NCBI GenBank assembly: GCA_963204725.1
Contig: CAUJHH010000068.1
Location: 1 to 42,574, forward strand
Length of the DNA: 42,574 bases
Direction of reading: 5' to 3'
Source: Planctomycetota bacterium
Lineage (GTDB): Bacteria > Planctomycetota > Phycisphaerae > Phycisphaerales > UBA1924
Program-made: the position numbers and the translations under genes
In this document: positions 34,201 to 42,086 of the stretch, piece after piece
How the letters are laid out: each line of letters opens with the position of its first letter
Position numbering within the stretch: the stretch's first letter is position 1
The notes under the pieces: generated by a model
Told to the model about the DNA's origin: nothing
Database searches by the model: none
What the model saw: only the letters and a program-made list of their open reading frames with translations

Positions 34201-35763
34201 ATGGCACACGAATCGCACGATGTCGGGGATCTGGCAGGGCATATGACCGGCGATCAGTTCCGCGCCCGCGGCGAGCGGATGCTGGAGCTCATCGCGTCAT
34301 ACTGGCAGACGCTGGACTCGAAAGGCTCGCCGCCCGTCATGTGCGACAAAGGACCGGGATGGCTGCTGGAGCGACTCCCCGCCGCCGCGCCCGACGCCCC
34401 GGGCGGCACCGCCGAATGGGACGCCATCTTCTCGGACATCGAGCAACTCGTCATCCCCGCGCTCACCCACTGGCAATCTCCCAACTTCTACGCCTTCTTC
34501 CCCTGCAACGGCAGCTACCCCGCCATCCTCGGCGAACTCCTGAGCGCAGGTCTCGGCGTCAACGGCATGCTCTGGGCCACCAGCCCCGCCGCCACCGAAC
34601 TCGAAACACGACTCCTCGACTGGATGGCCCGCGCCATGGGCCTTCCCGACACCTTCCTCTCAACCTCACCAAACGGAGGCGGCTGCATCCAGGCCACCGC
34701 CAGCGAATCCACCCTCGCCGCACTCCTCGCCGCGCGCCACCGCGTCCGCACCACTCGTGATCTCGGCCCACACCCCGAGTTCGTCGTGTACACCTCGACC
34801 CAGGCCCACTCTTCTGTCGCCAAGGCCGCCATGATCGCCGGCATCGCCCTCGGCCCGGAAGATCCGCATATCCGCATGGTCCCCGTCAAGGCCGATGGCG
34901 CAATGGATGAGCCAGCCCTCGCACGCCTTGTCGCCGAAGACGCCGCCGCCGGTCGGGTCCCGCTCATGGTCTGCGCCACCATTGGCACGACCGGCATCAC
35001 CGCCATCGACCGCGTCGATCGCATCGCCGCCGCGCTCGAAGCCATCCCCGCCTGGTGTGAATCCGGCGCCTGGATCCACGTCGATGCCGCTCACGCCGGC
35101 GCGCTCATGCTCTGCGAAGAGTTCGCGCACCTCCGCGCTGGCCTCGATCGCGTCGACTCCCTCTGCTTCAACCCGCACAAGTGGATGCTCACCACCTTCG
35201 ACTGCGACCTCTTCTGGACCCGCGATCGACGCTCGCTCATCTCCTCCATGTCCATCAATCCGGCGTACCTGAAAAACGAAGCATCGGAGTCCGGCGCCGT
35301 CTTCGACTACCGCGACTGGCACGTGCCACTCGGCCGCCGCTTCCGCGCCCTGAAACTCTGGTTCGTCCTCCGCCACTACGGCCTCTCGGGCATCCGCGCC
35401 TATCTGCGTGAGCACCTCCGCCTCGCCGCCCTGGTCGAAGGGTGGGTCCGAGACGACGCGGCATTCGAAAGCTGCGCCGACCGGACAATGAACCTCGTGG
35501 TCTTCAGACCAAGGCCACACGAAGGCGCAGACGCCGCCGCGCAGGATGCTCGCACCAAACAACTCATGGACGCGGTGAACCGCAGCGGCCGTCTCTACGT
35601 CTCGCCCGTCGTGCTCCCACGCGAGTGGGACAAGACCAAGCGAGCCCACCTCGCCGGACGCCTCGCCATCCGCATGGCGATCGGCGCAACCCTCACAAGA
35701 GAACACCACGTCCGCGCCGCGTGGGAAGAGATCCGGCGAGCGGCGAGCAATCGCCAGCCATGA
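34201..35763 (+). CDS. PLP-dependent amino-acid decarboxylase (aromatic/group II type)
   Basis: A 520-residue enzyme of the DDC/AADC/GAD-like group II family. It has HWQSPNFYAFFPCNGS, ATSPAATELE, TSPNGGGCIQATASES, the PLP-stacking histidine in TQAHSS (H203), HVDAAHAG with D295 and the PLP lysine in FNPHKWML (K327). Length matches aromatic-L-amino-acid decarboxylases. Substrate (Tyr, Trp, DOPA or other) cannot be decided from sequence alone. ATG 34201 fits family N-termini; an in-frame frame opening at 34126 is antisense intergenic sequence. Confidence 0.94.
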   Translation: MAHESHDVGDLAGHMTGDQFRARGERMLELIASYWQTLDSKGSPPVMCDKGPGWLLERLPAAAPDAPGGTAEWDAIFSDIEQLVIPALTHWQSPNFYAFFPCNGSYPAILGELLSAGLGVNGMLWATSPAATELETRLLDWMARAMGLPDTFLSTSPNGGGCIQATASESTLAALLAARHRVRTTRDLGPHPEFVVYTSTQAHSSVAKAAMIAGIALGPEDPHIRMVPVKADGAMDEPALARLVAEDAAAGRVPLMVCATIGTTGITAIDRVDRIAAALEAIPAWCESGAWIHVDAAHAGALMLCEEFAHLRAGLDRVDSLCFNPHKWMLTTFDCDLFWTRDRRSLISSMSINPAYLKNEASESGAVFDYRDWHVPLGRRFRALKLWFVLRHYGLSGIRAYLREHLRLAALVEGWVRDDAAFESCADRTMNLVVFRPRPHEGADAAAQDARTKQLMDAVNRSGRLYVSPVVLPREWDKTKRAHLAGRLAIRMAIGATLTREHHVRAAWEEIRRAASNRQP

Positions 35764-35786
35764 AGTTGCTGTAGCATGCACGCCTC

Positions 35787-36725
35787 ATGAAGACCCACGC
35801 TCGATCGATTCGATTCACCTCCGCAGCCGTCACCGCTGCAGCATCGTGCACAGTGATGGTCGGCTGTCGCAGCGCGCCGACGCCCGTCACAAGCGTCGAT
35901 GGTCCCAACGTCGTGCCGCTGGTCTTCACGGAAATCGCAGAGCACGCCTGGCGCGAGCCCGAGAGCGGCGAGTACGGAGGCCTTGCCATCCCCGTCTCAT
36001 GGCAAGATCCCTCATCTCCCGATCAACCCGCTCGCGTCGCCTACCTCGGCATGGACACCGGCTCCGCGCTCACATTCCTCTATCTCGGGCGTGACGGGCC
36101 TCGCTACCTGAAGCACGCCGGAGCCATCACGATCGGCCGCGAGTCGTTCGACCTCCCCGGCCGCAACTTCGAGGAAGACGACGACCGCGGCATCGGCATC
36201 GTGGGCGTACTCGGGGCCGACTATCTGCTCGATGTGCCGTCGATCTTCGATCCCGAGCGCGGCCTCATCACCAGATACCCCGCTGATGCGGGCACACCCA
36301 TCGGTGAGCGCGCGATCGACGCGATCGAGACCGTCGCGGAGGTCCCCTTCGAAGACGTCGACGGACACATCATCGTGACCGTGCTCGTCGATGGACAGAG
36401 CCTGCGTCTGATGTGGGACACCGGATGCCCGCACCTGCTCTGGCTCGGAGAAGCCGGCCGCGCCGGTGACGAAGAGCACACGGGCGAGGATGTCGAGGGC
36501 GGCCGCTTCCCGATGTACCTCGGCAACGCAACCCTCGAACTCCCCAACCACGCACCAAGCACGATCCCCGCCCTGCGCGTCCCCCGCTTCCCGTACTACG
36601 AGGGCACCGTCGAGTCTCTCGGTGGCAACATCCACGGCCTCGCCGGTCAATCCGTCTTCGGCCGCCGCGCCATGATCTTCGACTCCGCGCGAAACCTGAT
36701 CCGATTGGGACCGATCGGGCGGTGA
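35787..36725 (+). CDS. lipoprotein with two aspartyl-protease-like DTG motifs
   Basis: A 312-residue lipoprotein: signal peptide with lipobox VMVGC (C27). The mature part has two retropepsin-like half-sites, YLGMDTGSALTFLYL (D90) and RLMWDTGCPHLLWL (D211), each in the hydrophobic-hydrophobic-DTG setting and each followed by a G-V-L-G-x-D/G-Q-S-V-F-G flap-like segment (GVLGADYLL, LAGQSVFGRRA). A single-chain aspartyl protease or a pepsin-like binding protein is suggested, with activity not shown. 24 bases after the decarboxylase gene. Confidence 0.72.
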   Translation: MKTHARSIRFTSAAVTAAASCTVMVGCRSAPTPVTSVDGPNVVPLVFTEIAEHAWREPESGEYGGLAIPVSWQDPSSPDQPARVAYLGMDTGSALTFLYLGRDGPRYLKHAGAITIGRESFDLPGRNFEEDDDRGIGIVGVLGADYLLDVPSIFDPERGLITRYPADAGTPIGERAIDAIETVAEVPFEDVDGHIIVTVLVDGQSLRLMWDTGCPHLLWLGEAGRAGDEEHTGEDVEGGRFPMYLGNATLELPNHAPSTIPALRVPRFPYYEGTVESLGGNIHGLAGQSVFGRRAMIFDSARNLIRLGPIGR

Positions 36726-36822
36726 GCGAGCGGCGATTCACCCGCGAAATCCCGCCACACTCGCCCGATTTGACCGCGCAACTCGATCCCCGATCCGCGC
36801 CCGATTCGCTATCCTGTCTCCC

Positions 36823-39099
36823 ATGCTGAAACGTGGAATCACACTGCTGCGCCGGCTCTTCGGCATCATGCCCGCATGGTGCTGGGTCCTCTACATCGTC
36901 GTCGCGCCGATCGCCGTCTGGGTCTTCCTCACCCAGCGCGCCCTCATGTGGGACGCCGCGAGCGATTGGCGACACCTCCGATGGCTCGGCATCGCTATCG
37001 GCCTCACCCTCATCGTCGCACTCGTCATCTGGTCCGCGCTCACCACCACAAAGGAGCACGGCGAGAGGCTCGCCGCTCGACACGGCAAACGCGCCGCCGC
37101 ATTCGTCGTCGGGCTCCTCGCGACCGGCACCATCGCCGGCGGCATCGCCATCAACCTCGCCTCCGCACGCGTCGACGGCTATCTGAACGACATGCAGCCC
37201 ACCGTCAACGACTTCTACCACAACCACGACACCACACGCCTCGCCGGCCGCACCATCAAAATGATCATCCTCAAATCGCGCGAGAAAGCCCCATCGCTCG
37301 AGGTCCGCTTCACCATGACACGCATCGCCAACCACGTCCCGAAGGCGTGGGAAGACCTCGCAAAGGCCCAGTCCACGCTCGAAAGGCCCGCCTCGGAAGT
37401 CACCGAGAAAGACCGCAACGAGGCCGAGCCCCTCGCCCATCTCGTCCAGCTCATCCTCGGCTCCGACAAGGAGCGAGGCGTCGACGACAAGTCACTCGCC
37501 GCCTACCTCCTCCAGCCCGACGCGCTCGCCCTCGGCAACCAGAGCTGGCTCACGCTCCTCGACCACTGGACCAGAGAGATCCCGTGCGAGCCCCTGCCAC
37601 CGGAAACACTGGACATCGTCGCGGCCAGACTCCACCAGTCCTTCGCCAGCGCCATGCGAGAGAGCGCAAAGTACGCGTGGCAGAAGGGCGACCGCGCCTG
37701 GCCCGCTCTCCAGATCGACATGGGGCGTCTCCTGATCGAGGACGCAAGCCGCGGCGTGCGCCGTGACGACACCGAGCTCCGCACCGAGCTCGCCCAGTTG
37801 CACGACGAGGCACAGTGCCTGCAGGACCTCGTCGCCGCGCTCGACCGCGACGCCACCAACCGACACCAGCAGCTCATCACCAATACGGGCCAGATCCTTG
37901 ACCAGCTCGATCTCATCAAGGCCTCGCTCGCCGGCATGGACAAGAAGCTCGACCTCATCCTCGCCGCCGTCACACCAAGACCCGTTGAGGACAACATCGA
38001 GCCCCCGAAGCTCACGCCCGATCAGGAGTCCTCGCTCCGTGAGGTTTACACCGGCGGCAACCCCCTCCAGCAGGCGATCGCCGCCGTCGCCCTCGCCAGC
38101 GCGTCCACCGGCTCCGCCCGATGGGAGAACGCCGACGCCGCGCTCCGCGAAGTCGAGTCCTGGAAAGAAACCGGCATCGCCTGGACACCCGGCGACGAGT
38201 GCCGCCTGCTCATGGCCAAGGGCGATCGCCTCCTCTACGACGGCGACATCGAGGGCGCGAACACGCTCTACCAGCTCGCGATGCAGGCCCAGCCCATGAA
38301 CGCCTACGCCACCACCCGCGCCTCCGTCGCGACCACCGTCATCCAGCGTCGCACCCGACCCGTCATCATCGAGGAGCAGCCGGTCATCGTCCGTCGCGAT
38401 CCCGTCTACGTCCCCGCACCCTCCGTGCCCTGGCACCAGGGCCTCGACTGGGACCCGCTCATCGCCAGCGACACCGCTTCGTCGCTGCTCTTTCGCGTCA
38501 CCTCGCTCCAGGAGGGCATCCAGTGCAAGGGGTGCGCTGGCAAAGGCAAGGTCACCAAGCGAGAGCGCATCGGCGAGAATGACCGCGACATGATCTTCAA
38601 AGAGCCCGTCTACCGAAGCGTGACTCGGACGTGTGAAACCTGCAAGGGCGGCCTCTTCGACAGCGATGATCGCATCGAGAACCGTCTCCAGGACATCGCA
38701 CGCCGCGCCGCCACCACCAGGCCGCGCACCGACGCCGACGCCGAACGGTTCTCTCGCATCAGCGATCAGATCAAAGAGGCCCTCGTCCGCGACGGACGCG
38801 AAGTCCCGGCGCTCAACAGCCGCGCCCGTGATCTCTTCACCTCGATGGACATCAACAGCCCAACCCCCGTCTGGTTCTCCGGCACCGTCTCCGATCGCGT
38901 CGAACTCGGACGCGACGACCGCCGCGCCGTCGCCATGCGCATCAAGTCCAACGCCGGACGCGACATCGTCGTCGTCGATCCCATCGCCGACTCACCCGCC
39001 GGCGGCACCGTCTACGTCTTCGGCGTCTGCACCAAGGTCCACGACGCACCGAGCGGCCAGATGCCCGTCGTCCAGAGCGCGCTCGTCGTCACCAAGTGA
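36823..39099 (+). CDS. large membrane protein with DnaJ-like zinc motif
   Basis: A 758-residue protein. Three hydrophobic helices lie in the first 110 residues (about 18-36, 54-72 and 89-107). A long helical, coiled-coil-rich region follows (LRTELAQLHDEAQCLQDLVAAL and LDQLDLIKASLAGMDKKLDLI), then TPR-like helices near 445-495. Near 565-605 are CKGCAGKGK and CETCKGG, two halves of a CxxCxGxG zinc motif as in DnaJ, and a compact C-terminal domain of about 120 residues. No enzyme motif found. It may be a scaffold for protein assembly at the membrane, but this is a guess. Confidence 0.75.
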   Translation: MLKRGITLLRRLFGIMPAWCWVLYIVVAPIAVWVFLTQRALMWDAASDWRHLRWLGIAIGLTLIVALVIWSALTTTKEHGERLAARHGKRAAAFVVGLLATGTIAGGIAINLASARVDGYLNDMQPTVNDFYHNHDTTRLAGRTIKMIILKSREKAPSLEVRFTMTRIANHVPKAWEDLAKAQSTLERPASEVTEKDRNEAEPLAHLVQLILGSDKERGVDDKSLAAYLLQPDALALGNQSWLTLLDHWTREIPCEPLPPETLDIVAARLHQSFASAMRESAKYAWQKGDRAWPALQIDMGRLLIEDASRGVRRDDTELRTELAQLHDEAQCLQDLVAALDRDATNRHQQLITNTGQILDQLDLIKASLAGMDKKLDLILAAVTPRPVEDNIEPPKLTPDQESSLREVYTGGNPLQQAIAAVALASASTGSARWENADAALREVESWKETGIAWTPGDECRLLMAKGDRLLYDGDIEGANTLYQLAMQAQPMNAYATTRASVATTVIQRRTRPVIIEEQPVIVRRDPVYVPAPSVPWHQGLDWDPLIASDTASSLLFRVTSLQEGIQCKGCAGKGKVTKRERIGENDRDMIFKEPVYRSVTRTCETCKGGLFDSDDRIENRLQDIARRAATTRPRTDADAERFSRISDQIKEALVRDGREVPALNSRARDLFTSMDINSPTPVWFSGTVSDRVELGRDDRRAVAMRIKSNAGRDIVVVDPIADSPAGGTVYVFGVCTKVHDAPSGQMPVVQSALVVTK

Positions 39100-39122
39100 C
39101 TCGCCCCATCATAACGAAAGAA

Positions 39123-39146
39123 AACCCCGGCATCGCTGCCGGGGTT
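39123..39146 (-). terminator. rho-independent terminator
   Basis: A perfect stem AACCCCGGCA / TGCCGGGGTT with a TCGC loop. On the minus strand it is followed by TTTTCTTTCG, so it ends transcription of the deoxyhypusine synthase gene. It also lies 23 bases after the plus-strand gene and may act on both. Confidence 0.85.
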
Positions 39147-39249
39147 GCTGTGTGCTTCCCGTAAAAGTCGGGCTGCCGAACTCCTTCGCTCGCGAGGCGT
39201 CCGCCGAGACGGCCCTCACAAGCCCCGAGTCCTCAGCCCCGCGCGAGAT

Positions 39250-40416
39250 TCACCGCGCGCCGACCTTCTTGCCCTTCATTGCCTTGCCTGTGCCGGCCTT
39301 CGTGGGCTTGCTCTTGAAGGTCGGGATGGTGAGATTCTTCCCGTAGAGGTCTGCGAACTTGAACCCCTTGCGGCCCTTCCACGCCCCGCGGTGATACGCG
39401 TCGCTCGCCAGGATCGGAAAGAGCGCCGAAAGCTCGCCGAAGACCATCTGCTCATGGACGATATCGACCTTGCCCCACGAGCAGGCCTCGCGAAGCGTCG
39501 AGCCCGACAGCGCACCATCGCGGCTGTCCGCCACCGTCATCTGGATGGCGTACTTGTGCATGCCGATGTCGCCGCGGGCCTTGCCACCCTTGCGCTCATT
39601 CAGCAGCTCCGCCGCGACAACAATGTCCTGCGCGAAGTTCTTCGGCACGCCCCCGCCGAGCATCAGGAGCCCGGTGTCCTTGCACGCCAGCTTGATATCG
39701 GTCAGTTCGCGGAAGTCCTTGCCCGAGTCGAACGCGACCTGCCCGCGCCCCTCCTCGATCGCCTCCGTCTGCTGCAGCACGATGCCGAAGCCGGCCGAGC
39801 AGTCGCTGAAGGCGGGGACGAAAATGGGCACCCGCTTCAGATAGCACGTCTTCACGATCGACTCGTTCTTCGCCAGCTTGGGCGTGTTCGCGAGGTACGC
39901 CCCCATCGCCTCGATGAACTCGCGGCTGGAGTACGCCCCCGGTTCGAACGCGTCGAAGATCTTCTTCGTCGTGTCGTCGCACGCACGCAGGTCGTCCTCG
40001 TCGATGTACGTGTCATAGATCCGGTCGATCATCAGGTTCCGCAGCGTCATGTCATCAACCGGCGGCGCCTCGGGCGAGCCGGGGGCGATGTAGTGCTTGA
40101 AGCCGAGGCCCTCGAAGAAGTCCTGATCGACGATGTTCGCGCCCGTTGACACGATCGCGTCGATCATGTTGTGCTCGATCATCGTGATCAGGGCCCGCTT
40201 GAGGCCCGCCGAGATCAGCGAGCCCGCGAGCGTCACGACAACCGCGCACTCCTTGTCCTTGAGCATCATCGAGTAGATATCCGCCGCGTTCGCCAGCGTG
40301 CGGCTCGAATACGCCATCTTGCGATATGCGTTGATCACCGGGCGCGCGTCAAACGACGTCACGTCCACGTGCTGGATGGGCTTTGAGAGAAGGTCCTTCT
40401 TGGTCCAGTTCGCCAT
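39250..40416 (-). CDS. deoxyhypusine synthase-family protein
   Basis: A 388-residue NAD-dependent spermidine-using enzyme. It has VVVTLAGSLISAGLKRA, VSTGANIVDQDFFEGLG, FSDCSAGFGIVL, LMLGGGVPKNFAQDI, an SGSTLREACSWGKVD segment with the catalytic-type lysine (K316) and a C-terminal Lys-rich tail. In archaea and eukaryotes the enzyme hypusinates eIF5A. Bacterial homologues exist and some make homospermidine instead. No eIF5A-like gene is in the window. GGAG site before ATG 40416; a further 10 codons upstream look non-coding. Confidence 0.92.
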   Translation of the reverse strand: MANWTKKDLLSKPIQHVDVTSFDARPVINAYRKMAYSSRTLANAADIYSMMLKDKECAVVVTLAGSLISAGLKRALITMIEHNMIDAIVSTGANIVDQDFFEGLGFKHYIAPGSPEAPPVDDMTLRNLMIDRIYDTYIDEDDLRACDDTTKKIFDAFEPGAYSSREFIEAMGAYLANTPKLAKNESIVKTCYLKRVPIFVPAFSDCSAGFGIVLQQTEAIEEGRGQVAFDSGKDFRELTDIKLACKDTGLLMLGGGVPKNFAQDIVVAAELLNERKGGKARGDIGMHKYAIQMTVADSRDGALSGSTLREACSWGKVDIVHEQMVFGELSALFPILASDAYHRGAWKGRKGFKFADLYGKNLTIPTFKSKPTKAGTGKAMKGKKVGAR

Positions 40417-40661
40417 GGGATGCTCCAATCGGCCGCCAACGGGCATCGCATGCTCCCTTCGAGCGGCGCGGGCGCGTGAACGGCCAGTTCATCCGGCGGG
40501 CCCCCCTGCCGGTTCTTGCGATGTGGTTGGACGCCCGGGGGTGGCGGACGTCGATGGATGATTATTGCGGGTTCGAAGGGGCACGTTGCGCCCAGGACAA
40601 TGAATCTTCACTGGACCGGCCCGCGCTTGTGCTCCCGCTCTCTTCTCGCCACACTGTCCGC

Positions 40662-41486
40662 ATGGCAAAGAAGAAGGCAAAGAAGGCCGCCCGACGCCCC
40701 GCCGCAAAGTCCCGCAAACCCGCTCCCACCGCTCGCAAGGCCCCCGCACGCAAGTCCTCAGCACGCAAGTCCTCAGCACGCAAGGCGAGCAAGAAGAAGT
40801 CCGTCGGCAAGCCCACCCGCAAAGCACCCAAGAAAGCCGCCGCACGCAAGGCCCCCGCACGCGCCAATCGCCCCGCCGTCAAACGCCCCACCGCCACCGC
40901 CAAGGCCGGAGGCGTCTCCGATGCCGCGGTCACCCGCGCCACCGGCAAGGGCTGGGACCACTGGCTCGCCGTGCTCGACGCCTTCGACGTGAAGTCACGC
41001 GGCCACGCCGCCGCCGCCGCCCACCTCCACACCGCCCACAATCTCGACGGCTGGTGGGCTCAGATGGTCACCGTCGGCTACGAGCAGAAACGCGGCCTCC
41101 GTGCCCCACGCCAGAAGATCGACGGCTTCTCCGCCTCCGCTTCGCGCACCATCGCCGCACCGATGACCACGGTCCTCGACGCATTCGAGAACCGCGTCGT
41201 CGCCGAGCGCTGGCTCCCCGCCGGAGTCGTCGCCCACAAGGTCGCCCGCCCACCCTTCAACAACGGCGCGCCGACCAAGGCCGGCAGCGCACGCATGACC
41301 TGGACCGACGGCTCCAAGGTCCTCTCCGTATGGATCGCCGACAAGACCGGCAAGGACGGCTCACCAAAGACCGCTGTGCAGATCCAGCACGACAGACTCC
41401 CCGGCGAGGCCTCATGCGAGAGCGCCCGGGCAATGTGGGCCGAGCGGCTGGACGCCCTGCGAGCCATGCTCGAATCCATCGGCTGA
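40662..41486 (+). CDS. histone-H1-like tail fused to DUF4287 and SRPBCC domain
   Basis: A 274-residue protein. Residues 1-85 are almost only Lys, Ala, Arg, Ser and Pro (KKKAKKAARRP, with the repeat SARKSSARK), like bacterial H1/Hc1 DNA-binding tails. A DUF4287-type module (about 93-145, WDHWLAVLDAF...LDGWWAQMVTVGYEQ) follows, then an SRPBCC/AHSA1-like domain (about 152-274, ending RLDALRAMLESI). The tail would let the protein bind DNA or RNA. A Lys/Ala-rich open frame upstream to 40383 is not protein-like. Function unknown. Confidence 0.85.
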   Translation: MAKKKAKKAARRPAAKSRKPAPTARKAPARKSSARKSSARKASKKKSVGKPTRKAPKKAAARKAPARANRPAVKRPTATAKAGGVSDAAVTRATGKGWDHWLAVLDAFDVKSRGHAAAAAHLHTAHNLDGWWAQMVTVGYEQKRGLRAPRQKIDGFSASASRTIAAPMTTVLDAFENRVVAERWLPAGVVAHKVARPPFNNGAPTKAGSARMTWTDGSKVLSVWIADKTGKDGSPKTAVQIQHDRLPGEASCESARAMWAERLDALRAMLESIG

Positions 41487-41723
41487 CGCGCCCTCCATCG
41501 CGATCTCGGCCGCACCCACACGGGGCCTCAACGAAAGCGTCGTTCCGCTCCAACACGGCGCGCACGCGCAGCACCCACGGCCGCATCGAACCCAGAGCAT
41601 GACCCGCCCGGACGGGACACCCGATCGATGCGCCGGGTACCCGCGCACGCCGTGGTACCATCTCTCGATCACACCCACGCCGGCGCGAACAGGCCTTCCG
41701 CCACCAGACAGGAGCAATCGACA

Positions 41724-41987
41724 ATGCCAGATCCGGACAACGCAGGAACGCCGGCGATCCCAGATGAGACGCTCAAACGCGCCCTCCACGCCTTCAAGAA
41801 GCGACTGAAGCTGACCAAGCTCGATCAGGAGTCGAAGCTGGGCGTGAACCGTCCGATGACCAGCGGCAAGAAGTCGGATGTGATGGGGATCATCCCGCCC
41901 AACGACTTCCCCCGCGCCGTCTGGGCCGAACTCGCACGCACCAAGCAACTGAAGGACATGGGCGGCGGGTTTTATTCGTTGCCGTGA
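41724..41987 (+). CDS. small conserved hypothetical protein
   Basis: 87 residues, Lys/Pro-rich and soluble, with ALHAFKKRLKLTKLDQES and MGIIPPNDFPRAVWAELARTKQLKDMGGGFYSL, a compact helical pattern that looks conserved rather than random. ATG with a clear AGGAG site (41709-41713). No family name can be given safely. A short gap and same strand as the preceding DUF4287 gene, so it may be unrelated or loosely linked. Confidence 0.75.
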   Translation: MPDPDNAGTPAIPDETLKRALHAFKKRLKLTKLDQESKLGVNRPMTSGKKSDVMGIIPPNDFPRAVWAELARTKQLKDMGGGFYSLP

Positions 41988-42086
41988 GGGCTGCCGGGCG
42001 TGGCTTGAGTGAACCGCTGAGATCTAACATGCTGTGCTGACACCCGGCTTGAGTGGTTCCGAAGGAGTGACGACGCGGGAGATGGG

